64,000 nt of DNA from an uncultured bacterium (GCA_949297805.1 CASFTG010000001.1:1-64000); one strand, 5' to 3'. Counted from the stretch's first letter, positions 26,423-38,047 are shown. The notes: generated by a model not told the origin, from the sequence alone. Translations and numbers: made by a program.

Positions 26423-26767
26423 ATGAACATGAACATCGTCAACGAGATTACCGCCCGTCAGCTTCGCCATGACATTCCCGAGTTCTCCAGCGGCGACACC
26501 ATCCGGGTCTACGTCCGCATCATCGAGAACAAGAAGGAACGGAACCAGGCCTTCGAAGGCGTCGTCATCGCCCGCCGCGGCGGTGGTGTCTCCGAGACCT
26601 TCACCGTGAGGAAGATCTCCTCGGGTATCGGCGTTGAGCGTACCTTCCCCCTTCACACCCCCTCCATCTCCAAGATCGAGGTCGTGCGCCGGGGCAAAGT
26701 CCGCCGCAACAAGATCACCTACATGCGCAAGCTTTCCGGGAAGGCTGCTCGGATCAAATCCAAGTAA
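26423..26767 (+). CDS. rplS: 50S ribosomal protein L19
   Basis: A 114-residue L19, at the 30S-50S interface. Typical segments [31 protein letters not shown] and [10 protein letters not shown] are present, with a basic C-terminus. ATG 26423 has AGGAGGT at 26408-26414. Monocistronic, closed by a strong terminator. Confidence 0.98.
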   Translation: MNMNIVNEITARQLRHDIPEFSSGDTIRVYVRIIENKKERNQAFEGVVIARRGGGVSETFTVRKISSGIGVERTFPLHTPSISKIEVVRRGKVRRNKITYMRKLSGKAARIKSK

Positions 26768-26783
26768 TTATCATTGTGACAAT

Positions 26784-26817
26784 AGGGCGTCGAAAGGCGC
26801 CCTTTTTTGTTTTTTTG
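26784..26817 (+). terminator. rplS terminator
   Basis: Eight-bp stem AGGGCGTC/GGCGCCCT with a GAAA tetraloop and a long T run. Confidence 0.95.
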
Positions 26818-26936
26818 CCTGCAATTCAAAGCTCTTTTATTACGTTTTTCACATTTGCACACTTTTCGTTTTTCCTCGTTTGCTTCCAGGTTTACGGGCT
26901 TTTTCCTCGCCTATTTCTTTACTCTTCCCTCTTCAC

Positions 26937-26942
26937 TATAAT
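26937..26942 (+). promoter_or_regulatory. -10 box, leaderless lepB promoter
   Basis: TATAAT ends 7 nt before ATG 26950. A weak -35 TTTCTT lies 17 bp upstream. No Shine-Dalgarno. Confidence 0.62.
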
Positions 26943-26949
26943 TGCCTTT

Positions 26950-27807
26950 ATGGCAAACGAGGCGGAAAACCATTTAACCTCGACCCCGGCGGTCGCGAAG
27001 AAAAAGAAACGGTGGTGGATCATCGTCCTCGACATCGTCTTGCTGATCATTTTCCTTTTGGCTTTGGCGGTTTCGGCCAACGTCATCTACCTGACCTCGG
27101 CTTATGGCGAGCCCTTCTACGTCAACGGGGCTTCGATGTATCCGACTCTCAACAAGAATGGGTATCGGCTGGTGGATGGGGAATATATCCCTTTGACTTG
27201 GAATGATTCCCATAACGACGAAGGGGACATCGTCGATTATGGCTGGGCCAAATCCGGCAGCACTGGCAACTGGCGGACTACCTTGTCTCGTTACGATATC
27301 GTCATCACCTATTTCTATTCCGATTACCTTGACCCGGACAATCTAGTCTTGAATAGCTCAGCTTCGCTCAAGATCAAACGGGTCATTGGCTTGCCTGGGG
27401 AGACGGTAAAACTTGAATACGATGAGTCCAATACCGCCTGGGGCAAGACGACCATCACTTATCCTGATGGTTCGACCGAGATTTTGCCGAACCTCTATGA
27501 TGAATCGGATTTCCCCGATCTACCTAATGGTTATAAATATGAAGGGCTGGACGTAAACCGGACTGGTAAATGGAAACTCGGGGATGACGAATATTTCCTC
27601 GTTGGTGACAACCGGGCCGCCTCCCATTCTGAGGATTCCCGGTCGAAGAAAGTCGGTCCGGTCAAAGCCGATTTTATCCAAGGGAAAGCCTATTTACTGA
27701 CTGGACAACGAGAATTGGTTCGGGAAGAGGGCAAGTTGACGCCGAAGTTCTCTTTGTCCCATCTATCCTTCCCATGGGATTACGTTAAGCTGGATGATTG
27801 GTTATGA
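26950..27807 (+). CDS. lepB: signal peptidase I
   Basis: A 285-residue type I signal peptidase that cleaves signal peptides of exported proteins. One N-terminal TM helix (about 22-42). Catalytic Ser is in GASMYPTL near residue 62, the general-base Lys in KRVIGLPGE near 143, and box E GDNRAASHSEDSR follows. An inserted segment between boxes B and D (about 70-130) makes it longer than Bacillus enzymes. ATG 26950 is chosen because the TATAAT box lies just upstream. The stop overlaps the rbgA start (ATGA). Confidence 0.93.
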   Translation: MANEAENHLTSTPAVAKKKKRWWIIVLDIVLLIIFLLALAVSANVIYLTSAYGEPFYVNGASMYPTLNKNGYRLVDGEYIPLTWNDSHNDEGDIVDYGWAKSGSTGNWRTTLSRYDIVITYFYSDYLDPDNLVLNSSASLKIKRVIGLPGETVKLEYDESNTAWGKTTITYPDGSTEILPNLYDESDFPDLPNGYKYEGLDVNRTGKWKLGDDEYFLVGDNRAASHSEDSRSKKVGPVKADFIQGKAYLLTGQRELVREEGKLTPKFSLSHLSFPWDYVKLDDWL

Positions 27808-28661
27808 AGCAACAGAACGTCCATTATTTCCCTGGCCATATGCAAAAGGCCCGGCGGGTCATCGAATCTTATGTCAAGGTAGTCGACTTGATTATCGAAT
27901 TAGTCGATGCAAGGGCCCCTTTATCTTCAGAGAACCCTTTGCTTAATCAACTCGCTCAGTCTAAGCCTCGGGTGGTCCTTTTATCTAAAGCCGATTTGGC
28001 TGACCCAGTCGTAACTGAAGGCTGGCTTAAATACTTCGTCTCGAAAGGCTATGCCCCGGTGGCCGGCGATTTAAAGAAAGGGAAGATCGTTAAGGCTTTG
28101 GTGGCGGCCAGCGAGCCGCTTATGAAGGCTAAACGGGAGAAGGAGAAACGGCTTGGCATGAAAAAGCAGCCGATCCGGGCGATGGTTATTGGCATCCCCA
28201 ACGTCGGCAAATCGACCCTTATAAATAATCTTGGGGGCAAGAAGGCGGCGGCGGTCGGCAATAAGGCCGGGGTCACCCGGGCCGAGCAATGGATCAAGTT
28301 GTCCGATGACTTCACCCTCCTTGATACCCCGGGGATTCTGCCGATGAATTACCCCGATGGGGCCCAAGCCGTCCGCTTAGCCTTGTTAGGATCGATGCGG
28401 GAAGATGTCCTCCCAACCGAGGATTTAGCCTATGCTTTGCTTGGCTATTTACGGGAGAATTACCCGTCTATTTTGCAAAATCGCTTTGACATAGCTGACC
28501 TTTGCGCCGTTTCCTCGCATGAAGCCTTGATTTCTATTGCTTCCCGGCGGGGATTATTGGAGAACGGCGCCCCTTCGACCGAGAAGGCGGCTTATTTATT
28601 GATTAAGGAATTCAAAGACGGGCTATTGGGACCCGCCTCCTTGGAGGTCGCCCCTTGCTAG
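27804..28661 (+). CDS. rbgA: ribosome biogenesis GTPase RbgA (YlqF)
   Basis: A 285-residue circularly permuted GTPase for late 50S assembly. Motif order is G4 LLSKADL, then G1 GIPNVGKST near 130, then G3 LDTPG, with a helical C-terminal domain. N-terminal MKQQNVHYFPGHMQKA is typical. Start ATG 27804 overlaps the lepB stop. In Bacillus it is also followed by rnhB. Confidence 0.95.
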   Translation: MKQQNVHYFPGHMQKARRVIESYVKVVDLIIELVDARAPLSSENPLLNQLAQSKPRVVLLSKADLADPVVTEGWLKYFVSKGYAPVAGDLKKGKIVKALVAASEPLMKAKREKEKRLGMKKQPIRAMVIGIPNVGKSTLINNLGGKKAAAVGNKAGVTRAEQWIKLSDDFTLLDTPGILPMNYPDGAQAVRLALLGSMREDVLPTEDLAYALLGYLRENYPSILQNRFDIADLCAVSSHEALISIASRRGLLENGAPSTEKAAYLLIKEFKDGLLGPASLEVAPC

Positions 28662-29269
28662 ACAAGGAAAAGGAATATTATTCCGCTTCCGTCAAGTTGA
28701 TCGCCGGGACCGATGAGGCCGGTCGGGGTCCTTTGGCCGGCCCGGTCGTGGTGGCCTCCGTTATCTTCGACCCGGCTTATCAAAACGATTTGATCAATGA
28801 TTCCAAGCAATTAACGGCTAAGAAACGGGAGGAGCTGTTCGATATCATTCAACGCGAGGCTTTAGCTTATTCAATCGTCTCGCTTTCGCCCGAGGAAATC
28901 GACCGGATCAATATTTACGAAGCGGCCCGGAAAGGGATGAAGGAGGCGGTTGATTCCTTGAAAATAAAGCCGGACCTCGTTTTGACCGATGCCATGCCTT
29001 TGCCGGGATTCCCTATCCCCTATGAGGCTATTATCAAAGGCGACGCCCAATGCCTTTGCATCGCCGCCGCCTCGATTCTCGCCAAAGTGACCCGGGACCG
29101 GTATATGGTTGAGTTGGAGAAACAATATCCGAATTTTTCTTTTGCTACCCATAAAGGTTATGGGACCAAGCAGCATTTGGCCGAACTAGCGAAATATGGG
29201 CCAATCAAAGGGGTCCACCGTTTTTCCTTCAAGCCGGTCCAGATGACCTCGATCTTTGATTTTCTTTGA
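28655..29269 (+). CDS. rnhB: ribonuclease HII
   Basis: A 204-residue RNase HII removing ribonucleotides from DNA-RNA hybrids. Catalytic DE in GTDEAGRGPLAGPVV (about residues 20-21), DSKQL, the LTDAM Asp and AAASILAKVTRDRYM are visible. The start is TTG 28655, overlapping rbgA, supported by GGAGG at 28643-28647. No ATG is closer. Confidence 0.95.
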   Translation: MLDKEKEYYSASVKLIAGTDEAGRGPLAGPVVVASVIFDPAYQNDLINDSKQLTAKKREELFDIIQREALAYSIVSLSPEEIDRINIYEAARKGMKEAVDSLKIKPDLVLTDAMPLPGFPIPYEAIIKGDAQCLCIAAASILAKVTRDRYMVELEKQYPNFSFATHKGYGTKQHLAELAKYGPIKGVHRFSFKPVQMTSIFDFL

Positions 29270-29315
29270 GCCTTTTAACTAAGACGAGGGTACTTATTCA
29301 ATTAGGAGGTACCCT

Positions 29316-30137
29316 ATGTTCAAAGGCCGAGACCTCCTCGCTTACCTCTCGCTTATCTACCGGGGGGAGTGGGGAGACATGATGAAGGCGGTCAAGAACC
29401 GCCAAAAATTCGACATCCCAACCGCGGAAGCCAAGATGGCGACGGTCAAACGTCGCTTCCTGACCCTCATCGATCCGGAATACCCGGAGAACTTCAAAGG
29501 GCTCGACAACCCGCCTTTCGTATTGTGGTACGAAGGGAATTTGGAGCTGATCAAAAACTATGCCAACGCGGTCACCATCGTCGGGAGCCGGGAATGTTCT
29601 GAGTATGGGAAGAAGACGACTAAGCGATTTGCCAGCGAGCTGGCGGAGCAAGGGGTGACCATCGTCTCGGGGTTAGCCCGGGGGATCGATGCCATCGCCT
29701 TAAAGGAAGGAATCCGTTATAACCGGGCGATCGCGGTTTTAGGCAACGGGATCGACGTCAATTACCCAAACGAAAACAAAGAGCTGCAGCAACGGATCGC
29801 CAAGGATGGGCTCATCCTTTCCGAATACCCGGACGGGGTGACCCCGATGGCCCATCATTTCCCGGAACGGAACCGTCTATTGGCGACCTTGTCCCGTTTC
29901 ACCTTGTTGACCGAAGGCCATAGCCGAAGCGGGTCGCTTATCACCGCCAACTTAGCCTTGAAAGCCGGCAATGACGTCGGGGCCATCCCCTATCATATCG
30001 ACGAGGACTCAATCTGCAATTTCCTCATCCAACAAGGGGCCTATTGCATTCTTGAACCCCGGGACGTGGTGGAATCGCTTCGATATCCAAGCTATGTGGA
30101 GGCAAAAAAGGCGGAAGGGGATGAGGAGGAAGGGTAA
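29316..30137 (+). CDS. dprA: DNA processing protein DprA (Smf)
   Basis: A 273-residue DprA that loads RecA on incoming single-stranded DNA. Rossmann-like core: VTIVGSRECSEYGKKTT, VSGLARGIDAIALKEG, GNGIDVNYPNEN, FPERNRLLATLS and EGHSRSGSLITANLALKAGNDV in parts. The C-terminal winged helix of longer DprA is missing and replaced by a short acidic tail. ATG 29316 has AGGAGG at 29304-29309. No other competence genes are in this window. Confidence 0.93.
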   Translation: MFKGRDLLAYLSLIYRGEWGDMMKAVKNRQKFDIPTAEAKMATVKRRFLTLIDPEYPENFKGLDNPPFVLWYEGNLELIKNYANAVTIVGSRECSEYGKKTTKRFASELAEQGVTIVSGLARGIDAIALKEGIRYNRAIAVLGNGIDVNYPNENKELQQRIAKDGLILSEYPDGVTPMAHHFPERNRLLATLSRFTLLTEGHSRSGSLITANLALKAGNDVGAIPYHIDEDSICNFLIQQGAYCILEPRDVVESLRYPSYVEAKKAEGDEEEG

Positions 30138-30161
30138 AGACGAAAAATTTTTCATTTCCTT

Positions 30162-30180
30162 ATAAATAATCATTATTTAT
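30162..30180. repeat. AT-rich palindrome before topA promoter
   Basis: ATAAATAAT-C-ATTATTTAT, 9-bp arms, between dprA and the topA -35. It may act as a weak terminator or an UP-like element. Confidence 0.35.
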
Positions 30181-30207
30181 ATAGGGGCGCTAGCCCATTA
30201 AGTTGCT

Positions 30208-30236
30208 TTGACAAGCCCGAAGGTCGCCACTATATT
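30208..30236 (+). promoter_or_regulatory. consensus topA promoter, near-leaderless
   Basis: TTGACA (30208-30213), 17 bp, TATATT (30231-30236). Start codon ATG at 30246, 9 nt further. The predicted start at G30243 gives a 3-nt leader. This is the strongest support for the leaderless pattern because both boxes are good. Confidence 0.8.
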
Positions 30237-30245
30237 TCGCTTGTT

Positions 30246-32374
<2,129 letters not shown>

Positions 32375-32378
<4 letters not shown>

Positions 32379-33661
32379 AATCCGCGACCATTATTGGGGG
32401 TGGGCTCGCCGGGGTTGAGGCGGCCTATACCCTTTTGAAGCGGGGCTTTGAAGTCACCCTCTATGAAGCTCGGCCCGCTTATGCGGACCAAGCCCACGAA
32501 AGCGATAAGCTCGGCGAATTGGTCTGCTCCAATTCCCTTAAGTCCAAGCGGCTTGATAACGCCGCCGGCTTATTGAAGGAGGAGATGCGGCGCTTAGGGT
32601 CGATCACCATGGAGGCGGCATCCCTTTCCGAAGTCCCCAGCGGCAACGCCCTTTCGGTCGACCGGGAGAAATTCGCCTCCTTTATCACCGATAAACTTTG
32701 CTCATTTCCCTCGTTTCATTTAGTCCGGGAAGAGATTAAGGAACTGCCAAGCGAAGGGCTGACCATTTTGGCGACCGGTCCGTTGACTTCGCCGGCCTTA
32801 TTGGAATCGATATCCGCTTTAATCGGGAAAAAGGCGTTGTCCTTTTTCGACGCCTCGGCCCCGATCGTAAAAAAAGACTCGATCGATTTTACTAAAGCCT
32901 ATTGCAAATCCCGTTATGAGCAGGGCGATGAGTCCTATATCAATTGTCCTTTTAATAAGGAGGAGTACTTCCTTTTCGTTAAAGAGCTTCTAGGAGCCAA
33001 GAAAGCCTTGGTCCATGAGTTCGATACCCATTATTTCGAAGGATGCCTGCCAATCGAGGTCATCGCCTCCAGGGGACTGGAGACCTTGCGCCATGGACCA
33101 TTGAAGCCCTTTGGCCTCTCGACCCCCGAACATCCCCATCCCTATGCGGTGGTGCAATTACGGCAGGACACCTTATTGGGCGACCTTTATAACCTCGTCG
33201 GTTTCCAGACTAATCTGACTTATCCCGAGCAGAAACGAGTTTTCTCCCTTATTCCGGGGTTAGAGAAGGCTGAGTTCGTCCGTTATGGGCTGATGCATCG
33301 GAATTCCTATGTCGATTCCCCGGTTTGCTTAAACGAAGACCTTTCGTTCAAGGCCCGCCCGAACGTCTATTTGGCCGGGCAATTAAGTGGGGTCGAAGGG
33401 TATGTCGAGTCGAGCGCGACCGGTATCGTGGCGGCGATCAACTTAGCTAGAAAAAGCGAAGGGCTGCCATTTGTTGCGGTGCCGACTCGGACCATCCTCG
33501 GCGGCTTATTGAACTATATCCTTCATGCCTCGGGGGCTTATTTCCAGCCGATGAACGCGACCTGGGCCTTGATCCCCGGCTCGACGAAGCAGACTCGCGA
33601 GCAAGACGTCGAAACCTGCCTTGAGTATATCGAGCGTTACCGCGAGGACATCGATGGCTAA
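32375..33661 (+). CDS. trmFO: methylenetetrahydrofolate-tRNA methyltransferase TrmFO
   Basis: A 428-residue flavoprotein making m5U54 in the tRNA T loop using methylene-THF. The N-terminal FAD-binding GGGLAGVEAAY, ELVCSNSLKS and C-terminal YLAGQLSGVEGYVESSATG are family hallmarks. Start ATG 32375 overlaps the topA stop (ATGA). topA-trmFO-xerC is the usual Firmicutes order. Confidence 0.96.
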
Positions 33662-34565
33662 TTGGCTGGACCGTTATAGTGACTTCCTCGCTTATCAACG
33701 GGGATACTCGGAGAAGACCATCGCCGCTTACCGTGAGGATATCGCCGATTTCCTTGCCTATTGTCAGAAGCATCAAACCGATCTCCGTTCCGTCAATGAA
33801 CCGTTTATCCGCGATTACCTTTTCTATTTGCTAAGTGAGAAAGTGATCAGCAAAAGATCGGTCCAGCGCCATCTTTCGTCCTTACGCGGATATTTCGATT
33901 ATCTATTCAAGAAAGGGGCGGTCGTCGCCAATCCTTTCCGTCAAGTCTCCTCTCCCAAAGACGGGAAGCATTATCCCGAGCGGCTGTATAAAGAAGACGT
34001 GGAACGGCTATTGGAGGAAAACGATAAACGAGACGATGAATTGGCTCTTCGCGACCAGGCGATCCTCGAATTGCTTTTCTCATCGGGCCTAAGGGCTAGC
34101 GAGCTGGTGGGGCTGACCCTCATACAGATCGATTTCGCCGCCCATTCGATGCTAATCCACGGCAAAGGGAAGAAAGACCGTTATGCCCCTTTCTCCGACA
34201 AAGCAGGATCAACGTTACGAAAATACCTAAAGGAATCCCGTCCCCTTTTGCTTGATAAACGGAAGAATCCCCGCAAAACCGACCGGGTTTTCCTCTCGGC
34301 TAAAGGCGAGCCCCTAACCGTCCGCGGATTGGAATACATCCTCGATTCGATTGAATCGAAGCTCGGGGAGAATCTCCACCTCCATCCCCATATCCTCCGT
34401 CATAGCTTCGCGACCGCCCTCCTCGAAGGCGGGGCTGACCTCCGTTACATCCAGGAGCTATTGGGCCACGAATCGATCAATACCACCCAGGTCTATACCC
34501 ACCTAAGTCAACAAGAGCTGTCCGAGCAATACGATAAGTATTTCCCTTCTTGGAAGAAGAAGTGA
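33654..34565 (+). CDS. xerC: tyrosine recombinase XerC
   Basis: A 303-residue Xer recombinase resolving chromosome dimers at dif. An N-terminal SAM-like domain precedes the catalytic domain with Arg in SSGLRASELVGL, the HILRHSFATALLEGG H-x-x-R box and LLGHESINTTQVYTH with the Tyr nucleophile near residue 280. ATG 33654 overlaps trmFO by 8 nt, with GAGGA upstream. Confidence 0.94.
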   Translation: MANWLDRYSDFLAYQRGYSEKTIAAYREDIADFLAYCQKHQTDLRSVNEPFIRDYLFYLLSEKVISKRSVQRHLSSLRGYFDYLFKKGAVVANPFRQVSSPKDGKHYPERLYKEDVERLLEENDKRDDELALRDQAILELLFSSGLRASELVGLTLIQIDFAAHSMLIHGKGKKDRYAPFSDKAGSTLRKYLKESRPLLLDKRKNPRKTDRVFLSAKGEPLTVRGLEYILDSIESKLGENLHLHPHILRHSFATALLEGGADLRYIQELLGHESINTTQVYTHLSQQELSEQYDKYFPSWKKK

Positions 34566-34571
34566 TTTTCC

Positions 34572-34601
34572 TTGCCTATACGCGCGTAAGGGTGCTATAG
34601 T
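34572..34601 (+). promoter_or_regulatory. sigma-A promoter of rpsB-tsf
   Basis: TTGCCT (34572-34577), 18 bp, TATAGT (34596-34601). Predicted start near 34608. Confidence 0.65.
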
Positions 34602-34607
34602 CCGCCT

Positions 34608-34745
34608 TGCAGTCAATTTTTGGCTGCTAAAACGCACCCCGTGGATCCGGAGCCTAGTTCCTCTCGGGCCGAAGCAGGCTTAAAAAGCGAGCAGGTGGTC
34701 ATCCGCTGGAAGCGGGGGAGGCCTAAACGAATGGAGGTCACCAAC
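34608..34745 (+). ncRNA. long structured 5' leader of rpsB
   Basis: About 138 nt between the predicted start and the rpsB ATG, with no convincing open frame. GC-rich pairing segments (for example GGAGCCTAG and CTCTCGGGCC) suggest folding. An S2-controlled leader is possible by analogy with other ribosomal-protein mRNAs; this is inference. Confidence 0.4.
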
Positions 34746-35786
34746 ATGAGTGACGAAATCAAGGAAACCGAAGCCGTCGCGACTCCGACCGAAGAATCCG
34801 CGCCCGCTGAGGAAAATGTCATGGCGGCTGTCATGCACGATCCCAACAGCCCCATCATCACCGTCAAGAAGTGCTTAACCGCCGGCGTCCACTTCGGGCA
34901 TCAGACCCGGAGATGGAACCCGAAGATGGGCAAATTCATCTACGGGGCCCGCAACGGCATCTACATCATCGATTTGAACAAGACCGTCGAGCGCGTCACC
35001 GCCTCGTATAAAGCCCTCCGGGCCATCGTCCAGGGCGGGGGCAAGGTCCTCTTCGTCGGGACCAAGGCCCAATCGCAGCAGATCGTCATCGATGAAGCGG
35101 TCCGCTCCGGTTCGTTCTACATCACCAACCGCTGGTTAGGCGGCACCCTCACTAACTTCCGGACCATCCAAGGCCGGATCAAACGGCTCCGCGACCTCGA
35201 GACCGCTTCCGAAGATGGCTCCTGGGAGAAGCTTCCGAAGAAGGAAGTCGCCCTCTTGAAGAAAGAGATGGCCAAACTCCAGAAGAACCTCGAGGGCATC
35301 AAGGAAATGCGCCGGCTCCCGAACGCGATCGTCTTAGTCGATCCGACCGTCGAGCATAACGCCGTCCTCGAAGCCCACAAGCTCAACATCCCGGTCTTCG
35401 CCATCTGCGATACCTCGGATGATCCCGACACCGTCGATTTCCCCCTTCCGTCGAATAACGATGCCACCTCGGCCATCAAGCTCATCATCGGCGTCATGGC
35501 CGATGCCGTCGTCGAGGCCCGCACCAATGGCGGCTTAACCGAAATCGCCTACACCGTCGACGAGGGTGAGGAAGCTACCATGGCCGACGCCATCAAGGTC
35601 GCCGACATCGCCGCCGAGCAGCGCCGCGCCGCCATCCGGGCCGCCCGCAAAGCCCGCGAGGAGCACTACGCTAAGATGCAGGCCGAACGGCAAGCCCGTT
35701 TCGCCGCCCGCAAAGCCGAAGCCGCGGCCAAAGCCAAGGCCGAAGCCGAAGCCAAAGCCACCAAACCGGCTGAGGAGGCCAAGTAA
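34746..35786 (+). CDS. rpsB: 30S ribosomal protein S2 with N- and C-terminal extensions
   Basis: A 346-residue S2. The core begins at about residue 41 (TAGVHFGHQTRRWNPKM) and includes VERVTASYKALRAIV and NRWLGGTLTNFRTI. About 40 extra residues precede it, starting MSDEIKETEAVATP and acidic. The last about 75 residues form a charged Ala/Lys/Glu-rich helical tail. Normal bacterial S2 is about 240-260 residues. ATG 34746 is supported by GGAGGT upstream; an in-frame ATG at 34731 would overlap that site. Confidence 0.93.
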   Translation: MSDEIKETEAVATPTEESAPAEENVMAAVMHDPNSPIITVKKCLTAGVHFGHQTRRWNPKMGKFIYGARNGIYIIDLNKTVERVTASYKALRAIVQGGGKVLFVGTKAQSQQIVIDEAVRSGSFYITNRWLGGTLTNFRTIQGRIKRLRDLETASEDGSWEKLPKKEVALLKKEMAKLQKNLEGIKEMRRLPNAIVLVDPTVEHNAVLEAHKLNIPVFAICDTSDDPDTVDFPLPSNNDATSAIKLIIGVMADAVVEARTNGGLTEIAYTVDEGEEATMADAIKVADIAAEQRRAAIRAARKAREEHYAKMQAERQARFAARKAEAAAKAKAEAEAKATKPAEEAK

Positions 35787-35787
35787 A

Positions 35788-36633
35788 ATGGCCGTCACCA
35801 TCGATCAAATCAAAGCTCTCCGTGACCGGACTGGGGCCGGCATCATGGATTGCAAGAAAGCCCTCCTTGAAGTGGATGGCGACATCGAGAAAGCCATCGA
35901 CGTCCTCCGGGAGAAAGGCATCGCCAAGGCCGCTTCCAAAGCCGGCCGGGTCGCGGCCGAAGGCTTAACCCAGATCAAAATCTGCGATAAGTGCCACAAA
36001 GCCGTCATCGTCGAAGTCAACTGCGAAACCGACTTCGTCTCCTCCTCCGACAAGTTCCATGACTTGGTTAACCAGGTTGTCGAGATCCTTCTTGATAAGT
36101 GCCCGGCTACCCTTGATGGGGCCATCGCCCTTACTAAGGACGCCTTCGCCGAAGCCACCATCGCCATGGGTGAGAAGTTCGTCCTCCGCCGCTACGAGAT
36201 CATCGAAGCCAAAGAGGGTGAGGCCTTCGGCGCCTATAGCCACATGCAAGGCAAGATCTCGGCCCTTGTCCTCCTTTCCAAGGATGGCGGGGACTTCAAC
36301 AAGGCCATGGCCATGACCGTCGTCGCCAATAACCCCTCGTATTTGACCATCGCCGATGTCCCAACTGAAGTCCGGGAACGCGAGACCAAGATCGCGACCA
36401 CCGAGGTCGCCGAGGATCCGAAACTCGCTTCTAAGCCGGAGAACATCAAGGCCCAGATCGTCGTCCGCAAGGTCGACAAGGTCCTCTCCTCCGCCTGCTT
36501 GGATGTCCAGCCGTGGGTCTATGACGAGAACAAGACCGTCGCCCAGGTCTGCAAGGAAAACGGCATCGAAGTCCTGAAGTTCGTCCGCTACGCGGTCGGC
36601 GAAGGGATTGAGAAACCCGCTTCCGAAGAATAA
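35788..36633 (+). CDS. tsf: elongation factor Ts
   Basis: A 281-residue nucleotide exchange factor for EF-Tu. N-terminal UBA-like domain with LRDRTGAGIMDCKKAL, then VEVNCETDFVSSSD and the dimerisation core. ATG 35788 directly follows the rpsB stop, with GAGGAGG at about 35772-35778. Confidence 0.97.
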   Translation: MAVTIDQIKALRDRTGAGIMDCKKALLEVDGDIEKAIDVLREKGIAKAASKAGRVAAEGLTQIKICDKCHKAVIVEVNCETDFVSSSDKFHDLVNQVVEILLDKCPATLDGAIALTKDAFAEATIAMGEKFVLRRYEIIEAKEGEAFGAYSHMQGKISALVLLSKDGGDFNKAMAMTVVANNPSYLTIADVPTEVRERETKIATTEVAEDPKLASKPENIKAQIVVRKVDKVLSSACLDVQPWVYDENKTVAQVCKENGIEVLKFVRYAVGEGIEKPASEE

Positions 36634-36640
36634 GCCACTA

Positions 36641-36670
36641 AGCACTCCTTCTCCCGAGGGAGTGCTTTTT
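36641..36670 (+). terminator. terminator of rpsB-tsf
   Basis: AGCACTCC (36641-36648) / GGAGTGCT (36659-36666) followed by a T run. Confidence 0.9.
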
Positions 36671-36671
36671 G

Positions 36672-36677
36672 TATAAT
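36672..36677 (+). promoter_or_regulatory. -10 box of pyrH
   Basis: TATAAT directly behind the tsf terminator. The leader is about 13 nt and contains GGAG before ATG 36697. The -35 is weak. Confidence 0.55.
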
Positions 36678-36696
36678 CTTAGCCACGGAGATAACC

Positions 36697-37419
36697 ATGA
36701 ATTCGATTTACCAACGCATTATCATCAAGCTCTCGGGCGAGGCCTTGGCCGATGAGAAGGACAAGTTGATCCTCGATGCCGAGAAGCTGAAAAACGTCGC
36801 CAAGACGGTGTCCGAGGTCTTAGCCACCGGGACCGAGGTCGGGATCGTCGTCGGGGCCGGCAATATTTGGCGGGGAAGGATGGCCGAGCAAATCGGCATC
36901 GAGCCCGCGACCGCCGACTATATGGGGATGCTCGGGACTATCATCAACGCCCTCGCCATCCAAAGCGCCCTTGAGGAAAGGGGGATCCCCTGCCGGGTCA
37001 TGAGTTCGATCAACGTCCCGCAGGTTTGCGAGGCCTATATCCGCCGGAAAGCCACTTCCCATTTAAGCAAGAAAATCGTCACTATCTTCGCCGGTGGGAC
37101 TGGAAACCCTTTCTTCACCACCGACTCGACCGCCACCTTGCGGGCTTTGGAAGTCGGTGCTGACGCGATCTTGATGGCGAAAAACGGGGTTGACGGGGTT
37201 TACGATAGCGACCCGCGGTCCAATCCCGAGGCCAAATTGCTCAAGCATCTGACTTTCCATGAAGTGGTGGAGAAAAAGCTGGCGGTTATGGATTTGACCG
37301 CCGTCGCGATGCTTGAAGGGAAGAAAGTGGTGGTTCGGGTGTTCAACATGGATGAACCGGACAATTTGCTTAAAGTCCTTTCGGGAGCGGATATCGGTAC
37401 CGTCATCGCCGAAAACTGA
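36697..37419 (+). CDS. pyrH: UMP kinase
   Basis: A 240-residue bacterial UMP kinase of the amino acid kinase fold, making UDP. Motifs: IIIKLSGEALA at the start, GAGNIWRGR, and FAGGTGNPFFTTDSTATLRA near 130-150. It has its own promoter. frr follows after 36 bp. Confidence 0.97.
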   Translation: MNSIYQRIIIKLSGEALADEKDKLILDAEKLKNVAKTVSEVLATGTEVGIVVGAGNIWRGRMAEQIGIEPATADYMGMLGTIINALAIQSALEERGIPCRVMSSINVPQVCEAYIRRKATSHLSKKIVTIFAGGTGNPFFTTDSTATLRALEVGADAILMAKNGVDGVYDSDPRSNPEAKLLKHLTFHEVVEKKLAVMDLTAVAMLEGKKVVVRVFNMDEPDNLLKVLSGADIGTVIAEN

Positions 37420-37425
37420 TATACT
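37420..37425 (+). promoter_or_regulatory. possible -10 box of frr
   Basis: TATACT immediately after the pyrH stop. The -35 is poor, so frr may simply be read from pyrH. Confidence 0.35.
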
Positions 37426-37455
37426 AATCAAGCAAAAACCAACGGAGATATATTT

Positions 37456-38001
37456 ATGGACGCCTACACTAGCGAAGCCGTCAGCAAAATGAACAAGTCG
37501 ATTGAGTCGCTTAAAGGCTCATTGGCTAAGTTACGGTCCGGCCGGGCCAACCCGGCGATGCTCGATGGCATCAAATGCGATTATTACGGGGAGAAGATGG
37601 ACATCAGCGCTCTTTGCTCGATCCAGATGCCCGAGCCTCGTCAGCTTTACATCAAGCCTTATTCCCGGGAAGACATCAAGAGCATCGCCGCCGCTATCGC
37701 CGGGGCCAACCTCGGGGTCAATCCTCAGACCGAGGCCGATGGGATCCGAATCGTTGTCCCGCCTTTAACCGAAGACATCCGGAAGGACATCGCCAAGAAA
37801 GCCAAAGGGCTAGGGGAAGAGGCCAAGGTCTCGATCCGGAACATCCGGCGCGATATCCTCAACCTTGTCAAGGAAGATGATGGCCTCTCGGATGACTATA
37901 AAGAACGGGTCGAGGACGAGATTCAGAAGGAAGTCGAATCAGCCAACAAGCAAGTCGATTCCATCATCGCTGACAAAACCAAAGAAATCATGACCATCTG
38001 A
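37456..38001 (+). CDS. frr: ribosome recycling factor
   Basis: A 181-residue RRF that splits post-termination ribosomes with EF-G. Family features: LRSGRANPAMLDGI, RQLYIKPYSREDIKSI, and IRNIRRDILNLVKED. GGAG lies about 9 nt before the ATG. It ends in a strong terminator. Confidence 0.97.
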   Translation: MDAYTSEAVSKMNKSIESLKGSLAKLRSGRANPAMLDGIKCDYYGEKMDISALCSIQMPEPRQLYIKPYSREDIKSIAAAIAGANLGVNPQTEADGIRIVVPPLTEDIRKDIAKKAKGLGEEAKVSIRNIRRDILNLVKEDDGLSDDYKERVEDEIQKEVESANKQVDSIIADKTKEIMTI

Positions 38002-38007
38002 TGGTCG

Positions 38008-38029
38008 GGGGACCTTAGGTCCCCTTTTT
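38008..38029 (+). terminator. frr terminator
   Basis: GGGGACC-TTA-GGTCCCC and a T run, 6 nt behind frr. Confidence 0.95.
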
Positions 38030-38047
38030 AATATCCCCCCAGCAAGG

